The notes beneath the pieces were generated by a model, which did not search any database, was not told the DNA's origin, and saw only the letters and a program-made list of their open reading frames with translations. Shown piece after piece: positions 9,232 through 16,216 of a stretch of DNA of 32,340 bases. This stretch comes from Clostridia bacterium (GTDB lineage: Bacteria > Bacillota > Clostridia > Oscillospirales > CAG-272): the NCBI GenBank assembly GCA_017536635.1, contig JAFXHA010000068.1:1-32340 (forward strand), written 5' to 3'. How positions within the stretch are numbered: position 1 is the first letter of the stretch; each line of letters opens with the position of its first letter. The position numbers and the translations under genes were made by a program.

Positions 9232-9269
9232 AATACTCCCGATAGAAATATATGATCGGGAGTATTTTT
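9232..9269 (+). terminator. terminator of the ABC operon, overlapping the sigG ribosome binding site
   Basis: A 12-bp perfect stem (AATACTCCCGAT 9232-9243 with 9255-9266) has an 11-nt loop and a run of five T. The 3' arm carries GGGAG (9258-9262), the only good ribosome binding site for the sigG ATG at 9270. Read-through RNA would therefore bury that site in the stem. Confidence 0.88.
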
Positions 9270-10043
9270 ATGTATTATAATAAAGTTGAAATATGCGGGG
9301 TAAATACTTCACAGCTAAAGGTTTTAAACGACGATGAAAAAAGGGAACTGCTGATAAAGACAAAACAGGGCGATATGAGCGCAAGGCAGGATCTCATTTA
9401 TGGGAACTTGCGCCTTGTTCTCAGCGTGATCCAGCGATTTACAAATCGAAAGGAGAACCTTGACGATCTTTTTCAGGTCGGGTGTATTGGGCTTGTAAAG
9501 GCAGTAGACAATTTCAATATCGAGCTTGACGTTAAATTTTCGACCTATGCCGTTCCAATGATCATCGGCGAGATAAGACGGTATCTTAGGGATAACAATT
9601 CTATCCGCATCAGCCGTTCGGTACGCGATCTTGCGTACAGAGCTCTGCAGGCGAGAGAGGAGCTTATCAGAGCAAACGAGACCGAGCCTACCGCCGAGCA
9701 GATAGCAGCTCATCTGGGCGAGAAAAAAGAGGCGGTAGTGCGCGCCATGGAAGCAATAGTCGAGCCGATATCGCTTTACGAGCCCGTGTATAATGAGAAC
9801 GGAGATTCGATATACGTTATGGATCAGCTCAGCGACACAAATAGCTCGGATGAAATATGGCTTGAAAGCATTGCCTTGCGAGAAGCTATGAAAAGCCTTG
9901 ACGAGCGCGAGAGAAAAATAATCAATCTTAGATATTATAAAAACAAGACTCAAATGGAGATAGCAGAGGAGATAGGAATATCTCAAGCGCAGGTGTCAAG
10001 ACTTGAAAAGGGCGCAATAGAGCAAATGAGAAAACAGATCTAA
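9270..10043 (+). CDS. sigG: RNA polymerase sporulation sigma factor SigG
   Basis: Late forespore-specific sigma factor that directs genes for spore protection and germination. The 257 residues match SigG closely: the N-terminal KVEICGVNTSQLKVL, unusually conserved in this protein, region 2 with DDLFQVGCIGLVKAVDNF and KFSTYAVPMIIGEIRRYLRD, region 3, and region 4 HTH with MEIAEEIGISQAQVSRLEKGA. ATG 9270 is preferred over the in-frame ATG at 9252, because GGGAG sits 7 nt before it and the earlier one lies in the terminator loop. In most Clostridia sigG follows spoIIGA-sigE; here it is alone behind a transporter operon. No sigma-A promoter is seen upstream, as expected for a sporulation gene. Confidence 0.96.
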   Translation: MYYNKVEICGVNTSQLKVLNDDEKRELLIKTKQGDMSARQDLIYGNLRLVLSVIQRFTNRKENLDDLFQVGCIGLVKAVDNFNIELDVKFSTYAVPMIIGEIRRYLRDNNSIRISRSVRDLAYRALQAREELIRANETEPTAEQIAAHLGEKKEAVVRAMEAIVEPISLYEPVYNENGDSIYVMDQLSDTNSSDEIWLESIALREAMKSLDERERKIINLRYYKNKTQMEIAEEIGISQAQVSRLEKGAIEQMRKQI

Positions 10044-10047
10044 AACG

Positions 10048-10076
10048 ATCCCGTCGGCTGATGCCGACGGGATTTT
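10048..10076 (+). terminator. terminator of sigG
   Basis: An 11-bp stem (ATCCCGTCGGC 10048-10058 with 10063-10073) and TGAT loop are followed by T residues, just after the sigG stop. Confidence 0.93.
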
Positions 10077-10099
10077 GACGTATGCCTCTTGTATTATTA

Positions 10100-10128
10100 T
10101 TGACATTGCGTTTTTCTTGTGATATAAT
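10100..10128 (+). promoter_or_regulatory. sigma-A promoter of the DUF2179 to GH28 operon
   Basis: TTGACA (10100-10105), 17-nt spacer, TATAAT (10123-10128) with extended TGA. An AAGGAG ribosome site at 10145-10150 and the ATG at 10159 follow. Confidence 0.92.
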
Positions 10129-10158
10129 TTTCTTGATATCAAAAAAGGAGAAAAACAA

Positions 10159-10701
10159 ATGTCAGAATTTTTAGCTTCAATCCCGCCTGTTGCCGTGTGC
10201 TTTATAGTATGCGCCGCAAAAATAATAGAAATAAGTATTTCGTCGCTCAAGACCTGTATGATGGTCAAGGGACAGCGCCTTAAAGCCGCAGGTCTTGGAT
10301 TTGTTGAGTGTACTATATGGGGACTTGTTATATCGACTATTATCGGCACGCTTGGAGATAACATATTCCTGCTTCTGTTTTATTGTGTAGGATATGCCAC
10401 GGGACTTTTCCTCGGATCGACTATCGAGAACAAGATCGCGCTCGGCACATCAAACCTTGAGCTTATAGCAAGCGACGAAAGCACAGAGAAGATAACCGCG
10501 CTCCTTCGTGAAAAGGGTAAGGGATATACGGTTTTTGAGGGCCACGGCTCTACCGATAAGATGAATATGATATTCATCGTTCTTCCTCGTAAGGAAACGC
10601 CCAAAATGCTCAAAGAAATACGCAAGGTCTGCGATAATAAGGTCTTTGTAGTAGCTTCCGAGGTCAGCAAATATGCGGGCGGATACGGAATGGTAAAATA
10701 A
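10159..10701 (+). CDS. DUF2179/UPF0316-type membrane protein
   Basis: A 180-residue protein of the YebE-like (UPF0316) family: three predicted membrane segments in the first half (about residues 7-28, 43-64 and 66-88) and a soluble C-terminal DUF2179 domain (about 105-178) with the pattern GYTVFEGHGSTDKMNMIFIVLPRKE. The family has no firmly assigned activity; the cytoplasmic domain resembles small ligand-binding regulatory folds, so a sensory or transport-regulating role is a guess. It is the first gene behind a strong promoter and is followed after 2 nt by the DUF4186 gene. Confidence 0.88.
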   Translation: MSEFLASIPPVAVCFIVCAAKIIEISISSLKTCMMVKGQRLKAAGLGFVECTIWGLVISTIIGTLGDNIFLLLFYCVGYATGLFLGSTIENKIALGTSNLELIASDESTEKITALLREKGKGYTVFEGHGSTDKMNMIFIVLPRKETPKMLKEIRKVCDNKVFVVASEVSKYAGGYGMVK

Positions 10702-10703
10702 AA

Positions 10704-11063
10704 ATGTCGCAGAGCGTATCAGAGGCGCTTTTGCGCTTGCAGAGCTCTGATTTCCGAGCAAAATTTCATCTGTCCGTAAAGGATAAGGAATATGTGCGCG
10801 AAAAGGGAATGGATGCTATTCGAGAGCATTGTGAGAGCTTTGTGAGAGAGCGGCTTGCACCTGCCGAAATAGCCAATGACGGAAGACAAACGCCTATGCG
10901 AGGTCATCCCGTTTTTGTGGCACAGCACGCCTGCGCTTGCTGCTGTCGGGGCTGCCTGAATAAATGGTATAACGTACGAAAGGGCGTAGAGCTCACCGAG
11001 CTTCAACAGCAAAAAATAGTCGTGCTGCTTATGGCGTGGATCAATCGGGAGATGAGAGAATAA
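10704..11063 (+). CDS. DUF4186 family protein
   Basis: A 119-residue soluble protein with the family hallmark RGHPVFVAQHACACCCRGCLNKWY (second half), rich in Cys and His in a way that suggests metal or redox chemistry. Homologues are about this size and are found across bacteria; no function is established that I know of. The start lies 2 nt after the DUF2179 stop with a weak ribosome site, suggesting coupling, and its stop TAA overlaps the ATG of the next gene (TAATG). Confidence 0.85.
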   Translation: MSQSVSEALLRLQSSDFRAKFHLSVKDKEYVREKGMDAIREHCESFVRERLAPAEIANDGRQTPMRGHPVFVAQHACACCCRGCLNKWYNVRKGVELTELQQQKIVVLLMAWINREMRE

Positions 11064-11980
11064 TGGCAACGAGTAAGGAAAATAAAATGACAGCCAAAAC
11101 TCTTGTCGGCAAAAAAATAGCTATCACGGGATCAACGGGTGGTCTGGGCAAAGAGCTTTGTGCATATCTTGCCGAGCTTGGTGCAGCACTTATCCTCGTT
11201 GACCGTAACGCCGAGCGCTCCGAGGCACACAAAAACGATCTTGAAGCTCGCTTTGGAGTCGACATTGAGTGCATTACACTTGATCTTGAGGATATCGAGT
11301 CAGCCAACAGAGCCGTTGACAGACTCATAGCGCGGGAAATAGATATATTTATTCATAATGCAGGCGCGTACAGTATTCCAAGACGTAAATGCTCCAGCGG
11401 ATACGACAACGTATTCCAGATAAACTTTGTTACACCGTACTATATGATACGTAAAATGATGCCAATGCTGCGTGAGCGCGGTGGAAAAGCTGTGGCAGTC
11501 GGCAGTATCGCGCATAACTATTCGAAAATCGACATCTGCGACGTGGATTTCAGTACACGCCGCGCGGCTTCAAAGGTTTACGGAAATGCAAAGAGATATC
11601 TGATGTTCTCGCTTTTCTCCCTTTTTCGAGGCGAGAGAGATGCACGTCTCGCAATCGTGCATCCGGGCATTACGCTTACGAATATAACCTCGCATTATCC
11701 GAAAGCGATATTCGCTATTATAAAATATCCTATGAAGTTGATCTTTATGAGCCCGCGAAAAGCGGCATGTTCGATACTTAAAGGTATCTTTGAGGATACA
11801 GGCTACTGTGAGTGGATAGGTCCGAGAATATTTGACGTATGGGGAAAACCAAAAAAGAAAACACTTCGTACCTGCAAGTCGGACGAGATAACCAAGATCG
11901 CAAGGATAGCAGACGAGGTATATAATAAATGTTTGAAAATTGGAGATATCGATGTTCAGAGAGCTCACGAGAAAAAATAA
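11063..11980 (+). CDS. short-chain dehydrogenase/reductase
   Basis: NAD(P)-dependent oxidoreductase of the SDR superfamily, 305 residues from the ATG at 11063. The cofactor-binding motif TGSTGGLG is at residues 22-29, a DLED-type acidic motif follows the third strand, HNAGAY marks the NAG position, and Ser in VGSIAHN with the pair Tyr/Lys in VYGNAK completes the active site. I chose ATG 11063, overlapping the previous stop and preceded by GGGAG, over an upstream in-frame ATG at 11036 inside the DUF4186 gene. The C-terminal basic region (about residues 260-275) resembles retinol-dehydrogenase/WW-oxidoreductase-like members, but the substrate is unknown. Confidence 0.9.
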   Translation: MATSKENKMTAKTLVGKKIAITGSTGGLGKELCAYLAELGAALILVDRNAERSEAHKNDLEARFGVDIECITLDLEDIESANRAVDRLIAREIDIFIHNAGAYSIPRRKCSSGYDNVFQINFVTPYYMIRKMMPMLRERGGKAVAVGSIAHNYSKIDICDVDFSTRRAASKVYGNAKRYLMFSLFSLFRGERDARLAIVHPGITLTNITSHYPKAIFAIIKYPMKLIFMSPRKAACSILKGIFEDTGYCEWIGPRIFDVWGKPKKKTLRTCKSDEITKIARIADEVYNKCLKIGDIDVQRAHEKK

Positions 11981-12428
11981 GCAAATATCAAATGAAGAAT
12001 GTATAGAAATACTTAAAAGGGAAACTCGCGGAATTCTGTCTGTAAACGGCGACGACGGCTATCCTTACGGCACCCCGATGAATCACTTTTACAGAGCAGA
12101 GGACGGTTGTATATATTTTCATTGCGGTAAGTTCGGTCATAGACTTGATGCTATAAATCGCTCGGACAAGGTGTCCTTCTGCGTGTACGAGCAGGGATAC
12201 AGAAATGATGGCGAATGGGCGCTCAACGTGCGCAGCGTCGTGGTGTTCGGTCGTATTGAGGTTATCGACGATATAAACGAGATATCCGCGATCGCCGCCG
12301 AGCTCTGTCGCAAATTCACGCAAGACGAGGAATATATCAGGCGCGAGATAGATCAGCACGCACGGGCAACGCTGCTTTTGAAGCTGACACCGGAGCATAT
12401 GTGCGGCAAAAGAGTTAAAGAAGAATAA
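11952..12428 (+). CDS. pyridoxamine 5'-phosphate oxidase-like flavoprotein (NimA-like)
   Basis: A 158-residue split-barrel FMN-binding protein of the PNPOx/NimA superfamily. Seen: the N-terminal helix with ECIEILKRETRGILSVNG, the strand pair DGYPYGTPMNHFYR (about residues 37-50), and IYFHCGKFGHRLDAI (about 57-71), which supplies the phosphate-binding face. NimA relatives can reduce 5-nitroimidazoles, but most such proteins in Clostridia are uncharacterised, so resistance should not be assumed. The ATG at 11952 has GGAG 7 nt upstream, and the gene overlaps the dehydrogenase end by 29 nt, implying translational coupling. Confidence 0.88.
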   Translation: MFRELTRKNKQISNEECIEILKRETRGILSVNGDDGYPYGTPMNHFYRAEDGCIYFHCGKFGHRLDAINRSDKVSFCVYEQGYRNDGEWALNVRSVVVFGRIEVIDDINEISAIAAELCRKFTQDEEYIRREIDQHARATLLLKLTPEHMCGKRVKEE

Positions 12429-12445
12429 GATCAAAGGAGACAGAT

Positions 12446-13699
12446 ATGGTTTTTAATATTAAAGATTTCGGAGCTGTCGCTGACGGAAAAACGCTGAACA
12501 CCGCGGCGATTCAAAAAGCGATCGATGCTTGCTTTGCAAACGGCGGCGGACAGGTGCTCGTTGAGGGTGGAGTGTATATGTTCGGAACCATTGTGCTTCA
12601 CTCGAATATTGAATTGCATATAGACGCAACCGCAACGCTTCTCGGCTCGCCTCGATGCGAGGATTATCCCGAGAGGGATAACGTAAGGCACGTTGATACG
12701 AAAAAGCTTCCGAGATGGCGAAACGCTTGCTATATTTACGCCGAGGAAAGCGAAAACGTATCCATTACGGGAATGGGAAAGATCGACTGTAACGGCAAAT
12801 CCTTTGTTGAACCCAGAGAGAATCCGACACATTGGCTTTTCAAGCGTATAGATGCTCCCACACCCCCGAGAGTAGTGTTTTTTGCAGGCTGTAAAAACGT
12901 CAGGATCGAGGATATAACTATGGAGAATCTTCCGTCGGGTTGGGGATTTTGGATACACGACTGCGATTACGTTTCCTTTGATAAGGTAAAGATATTCGCA
13001 GAGGTAGAATATGAAAACAATGACGGAATACATATAAACAGCTCAAGAAACGTAACCGTTTCCAACTGTGATATTACCTGTGGAGACGATTGTCTCGTCA
13101 TTCGCGCGAATAACGCATCCTTGCCCGAGAACAAGGTGTGCGAAAAGGTTACTGTTACAAACTGTAATCTTACAAGCTATTCGGGCGGAATAAGAGTAGG
13201 CTGGAGACAGTGCGGAACTATAAGGAATTGTAGCTTCTCCAATATCGTTATGACCGATACTACGGTCGGGGTTGATATAAACATTCCGCATTTTACCTTC
13301 GATCCCACGAAGATGTATACCATTGATTGCGGCAGAGAGGCAACTCTTATCGAGAATATTTCCTTTAACAATATTATTATGGATAACGTTTACGCAGAGC
13401 CTGTAAAGATAATCGTAAACGATAACCCCGAGACCAAGGTCGAGGCGGTGAGAAATCTTTATTTCTCGAATATTCACGCCAAAGGACCGCGAGGAATACG
13501 CCTCAAGGGCAGAGCCGAAAACCATCTTGATAATATAAGATTTTCTAACTGTACCTTTGAGGTTACCGATTATTCGGCGTTTGTACGTGAGGAATTCCAC
13601 GGCGCGCAGATAAAATCGCAAAGCCACGGCGGATATCCCAAGATCGAGTATTGCGATAAGATAACCTTTGATAACGTAGAATTTAACGTGAAAAACTAA
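12446..13699 (+). CDS. glycoside hydrolase family 28-like (polygalacturonase-type) protein
   Basis: A right-handed parallel beta-helix protein of 417 residues. It opens with DFGAVADG (7-14), the usual start of GH28 and related helices, and keeps the two aspartate motifs NDGIHI (192-197) and GDDCL (213-217). At the place of the GHG motif it has SGGIRVGW (246-253) with no His, and no clear RIK motif follows. There is no signal peptide, so it would act inside the cell, presumably on short imported oligosaccharides such as oligogalacturonides. Substrate and even catalysis are uncertain because of the changed motifs. It is last in its operon, with AAAGGAG before the ATG and a strong terminator after. 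Confidence 0.87.
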   Translation: MVFNIKDFGAVADGKTLNTAAIQKAIDACFANGGGQVLVEGGVYMFGTIVLHSNIELHIDATATLLGSPRCEDYPERDNVRHVDTKKLPRWRNACYIYAEESENVSITGMGKIDCNGKSFVEPRENPTHWLFKRIDAPTPPRVVFFAGCKNVRIEDITMENLPSGWGFWIHDCDYVSFDKVKIFAEVEYENNDGIHINSSRNVTVSNCDITCGDDCLVIRANNASLPENKVCEKVTVTNCNLTSYSGGIRVGWRQCGTIRNCSFSNIVMTDTTVGVDINIPHFTFDPTKMYTIDCGREATLIENISFNNIIMDNVYAEPVKIIVNDNPETKVEAVRNLYFSNIHAKGPRGIRLKGRAENHLDNIRFSNCTFEVTDYSAFVREEFHGAQIKSQSHGGYPKIEYCDKITFDNVEFNVKN

Positions 13700-13700
13700 A

Positions 13701-13734
13701 ATAAAACGGCAGGATCTTGATCCTGCCGTTTTAT
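13701..13734. terminator. bidirectional terminator between convergent operons
   Basis: A 16-bp perfect stem (ATAAAACGGCAGGATC with its complement, 13701-13716 and 13719-13734) has A and T runs on both sides. It closes the GH28 gene on the plus strand and the aminotransferase on the minus strand, whose stop codon it abuts. Confidence 0.93.
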
Positions 13735-14931
13735 TTAGCCTAAATATTCCTTTGCAAGAGCCTCAAACGCCGGGAGTGCGCCGACGACCTTTGCTTTGTC
13801 GGTGCAGTAAGCAATTCTTACGTAACCCTTGACGCCGAAATCGTCGCAGGGAACAACGAGTATCTCGTGAGCCTTTGCACGCTCAAAGAACTTGTATGCA
13901 TCCTCTTCAAGAGCCTTTACAAACAGATAAAACGCGCCGTCAGGCTTAACGCATTCGTAGCCGTAGGACGTGAGATTGTCGTAAAGAAGGTCTCTGTTTT
14001 CCTTGTAGGCTTCAACGTTGACCTTAGCGTCTATACAACGCGCGATAACCTGCTGAAAGAGGCTGGGCGCGCAAACGTATCCGAGAGATCTTCCCGCGCC
14101 GCAAACGGTGAGATATATGTTCGTGCATTCTTCCATCTTGGGAGATACGGCTATGTAACCGATTCTCTCACCGGGAAGTGAGAGCGACTTTGAATATGAA
14201 TAACAAACGAGCGTGTTGTCGTAATAATTCATAAGATAGGGAACCTCAACGTCCGCGTAAACGAGCTCTCTGTAAGGCTCGTCTGCGATAAGATAGATCA
14301 CTCTGCCGTACTCTGCGGATTTTCTCCTGAGCACCTCGCAAAGAGCCTTGATCGTCTCCTCTGAGTAAACTACGCCGCTGGGGTTGTTGGGAGAGTTTAC
14401 GATGACCGCCTTCGTCGCAGGTGTTATCCTGCTCTCAAAATCGGCAACGTCTATTTGGAAGGTCTTTTCCTTGGGGTTGCTTACGATTATCTTGCCACCT
14501 GCATTTTCTATAAATACTCTGTATTCGGTAAAGAAGGGAGCAAACACGATGCATTCGTCGCCCGCACCCTCTTCCATTACCGCCTTGAGACAGATAGAAA
14601 GAGAAGCCGCAGCTCCGCAGGTCATATAAATAAGATTCGGAGAAATGCCAACGCCGAATTTTTCATTTATTCTGTCAGCAATGACCTTGCGCACGTTCGC
14701 ATCGCCCTGTGCTGAGGTGTAGCCGTGAAGAAGCACCGAGTTCTCGGTAGCAAGAAGCTCACGAATGGTATCGTTTACCTCTGCGGGAGCAGGAACACTC
14801 GGATTACCGAGACTGAAGTCATAAACGTTTTCGGCGCCGATCTCGGTAGCACGAGTCTTGCTGTATTCAAATATTTCTCTTATGATCGAGCGCTTGCTTC
14901 CAAGTCCGAACATTTTTTGATTGTATCCCAT
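13735..14931 (-). CDS. class I/II pyridoxal-phosphate aminotransferase
   Basis: A fold-type I aminotransferase of the aspartate/aromatic aminotransferase group, 398 residues from the ATG at 14931. Seen: the N-terminal FSLGNPSVPAP, SPNNPSGVVY (about 180-189), ADEPYRELVY (about 216-225) and the PLP lysine in SYSKSLSLPGERIGY (Lys248). ATG 14931 has AGGTGAT just upstream; an in-frame GTG at 14940 directly follows the previous stop and overlaps that site. As last gene of the aryl-acid operon it most likely interconverts aryl pyruvates and aromatic amino acids; that role is inferred from neighbours, since sequence alone cannot fix the substrate. Confidence 0.92.
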   Translation of the reverse strand: MGYNQKMFGLGSKRSIIREIFEYSKTRATEIGAENVYDFSLGNPSVPAPAEVNDTIRELLATENSVLLHGYTSAQGDANVRKVIADRINEKFGVGISPNLIYMTCGAAASLSICLKAVMEEGAGDECIVFAPFFTEYRVFIENAGGKIIVSNPKEKTFQIDVADFESRITPATKAVIVNSPNNPSGVVYSEETIKALCEVLRRKSAEYGRVIYLIADEPYRELVYADVEVPYLMNYYDNTLVCYSYSKSLSLPGERIGYIAVSPKMEECTNIYLTVCGAGRSLGYVCAPSLFQQVIARCIDAKVNVEAYKENRDLLYDNLTSYGYECVKPDGAFYLFVKALEEDAYKFFERAKAHEILVVPCDDFGVKGYVRIAYCTDKAKVVGALPAFEALAKEYLG

Positions 14932-14940
14932 ATTGATCAC

Positions 14941-15750
14941 CTATATTCCAAGAAGTTTTTTTGCATTTTCGCAGAATATCTTTTCTTCGATATCCTTACC
15001 AAGCGAGAATGATCTGATTATTTCCACGTCGCTCCCTATATCGCTCCACGGAGAATCGGTAGCAAACAGTATTCTATCGGCACCGTGCCTTGCAAGCATC
15101 TGCTTAAAGGTAGCTTCATCGGTAAATCGCAAAACGTAAGCCGTGTCAAAATAAACGTCCTCGCCGCAAAGCGTGTCGAGTACTTGCATCGGCATCTCGT
15201 TTGCTCCAAGGTGCGCAAGCACGAGCTTTGAGTGCGGAACACGCCTTATAAGAGATATCGCTCTTTCCGGAGTGCAGCGCACTGGACAGCCGAGATACGC
15301 TCCGTCAACACCTGCGTGTGTAACGACGATAAGATCGTATTCCTTTGCGTACTGCAATATTTCGACGTATTTCTCATCATCGATAAAAGTACCCTGATAA
15401 TCGGGGTGAAGCTTTATACCGAGAAATCCGCTTTCCTTGATGAATTTCATCTTTTCGCCGATATCCTCGCATTCGGGGTGTATGCCCGCAAAGGATATAA
15501 GTCGACGCTCTTTATCGGCAAAGGTCTTGTTGACCTCGGCGGCAAAGCGGTTTACACTGTCAAACTGTGCGGGGCTTGTCAGAACGGGAAGCGTTACCGA
15601 AACGTCGGTACCCGCCTCTTCCATTTTTGAAATAAGCCCGTTCATAGAGCCGTCCGAGAAGGGCGGAATGCCGCCCTTCTCGGAAAGAAGTTCAATTGTT
15701 TTTTTTGCTATTTTATCGGGGAAAATGTGCGTGTGGAAATCAATTATCAT
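14941..15750 (-). CDS. metal-dependent amidohydrolase (amidohydrolase-2 family)
   Basis: A TIM-barrel enzyme of 269 residues. Metal ligands visible are His6 and His8 in DFHTH, His145 in THAG, His180 in AHLG and Asp232 in FATDSPW, all in the expected places. The family holds both hydrolases and non-oxidative decarboxylases (ACMSD and resorcylate decarboxylase types), so the reaction is open. It lies between the ACT protein and the aminotransferase genes with almost no spacing, so it probably belongs to aryl-acid metabolism, yet it is not needed for any known step of that pathway. Confidence 0.88.
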   Translation of the reverse strand: MIIDFHTHIFPDKIAKKTIELLSEKGGIPPFSDGSMNGLISKMEEAGTDVSVTLPVLTSPAQFDSVNRFAAEVNKTFADKERRLISFAGIHPECEDIGEKMKFIKESGFLGIKLHPDYQGTFIDDEKYVEILQYAKEYDLIVVTHAGVDGAYLGCPVRCTPERAISLIRRVPHSKLVLAHLGANEMPMQVLDTLCGEDVYFDTAYVLRFTDEATFKQMLARHGADRILFATDSPWSDIGSDVEIIRSFSLGKDIEEKIFCENAKKLLGI

Positions 15751-15769
15751 TTGTGGTTAGCCTTTGCTA

Positions 15770-16198
15770 TTATAAACTTGCGAGATCGTCGCAGGAAATG
15801 GTCTTTATACCGTTATCGGTAAGTATTTCGTCCACCTTTGCGATGTCAGACGCTTTAAGTACAACGTATGCTTCCTCGGATTCTATGGAAAGACCGTACA
15901 TATATTCTATGTTGATACCGTTGTCGTCTATGACCTTGAGAAGCTCCTGAAGACTACCGACCTTGTGGGGTATCTGGATAATGGAAACGTTGGAAAGAAG
16001 GGAAGAGAATCCGCTTTCCGTGAGTTTTTCCTTTCCAAGAGCTGCATTGTCTACGATAAGACGGAGAAGACCGAACTCGGTCGTATCCGCGAGAGAAAGC
16101 GAAAGAATATTGACGTTATTCTGCTTGAGTACGCCGAGCACCTCGGAGAGTCTGCCCGATCTGTTTTCAATAAATACTGTTAACTGCTTAGCAAACAT
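15770..16198 (-). CDS. tandem ACT-domain protein
   Basis: A 142-residue protein made of two ACT domains (about residues 1-70 and 71-142), the first with LTVFIENRSGRLSEVLGVLKQ and the second with IPHKVGSLQELLKVIDDNG. ACT domains bind amino acids and regulate metabolism. The ATG at 16198 has GGAGG 8 nt upstream; an upstream TTG in frame overlaps that site and was rejected. Stand-alone tandem-ACT genes commonly sit beside phenylacetate-CoA ligase and indolepyruvate oxidoreductase genes, as here, which points to feedback sensing of an aromatic or branched-chain amino acid. The partner protein is not known. Confidence 0.9.
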   Translation of the reverse strand: MFAKQLTVFIENRSGRLSEVLGVLKQNNVNILSLSLADTTEFGLLRLIVDNAALGKEKLTESGFSSLLSNVSIIQIPHKVGSLQELLKVIDDNGINIEYMYGLSIESEEAYVVLKASDIAKVDEILTDNGIKTISCDDLASL

Positions 16199-16216
16199 TA
16201 TAAAATCCTCCAAAAA

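Noticed and set aside
9252-9272. ATG 9252 as the start of sigG
   Set aside because: It lies in the loop of the terminator hairpin without a ribosome site, and the extra residues are absent from SigG proteins.
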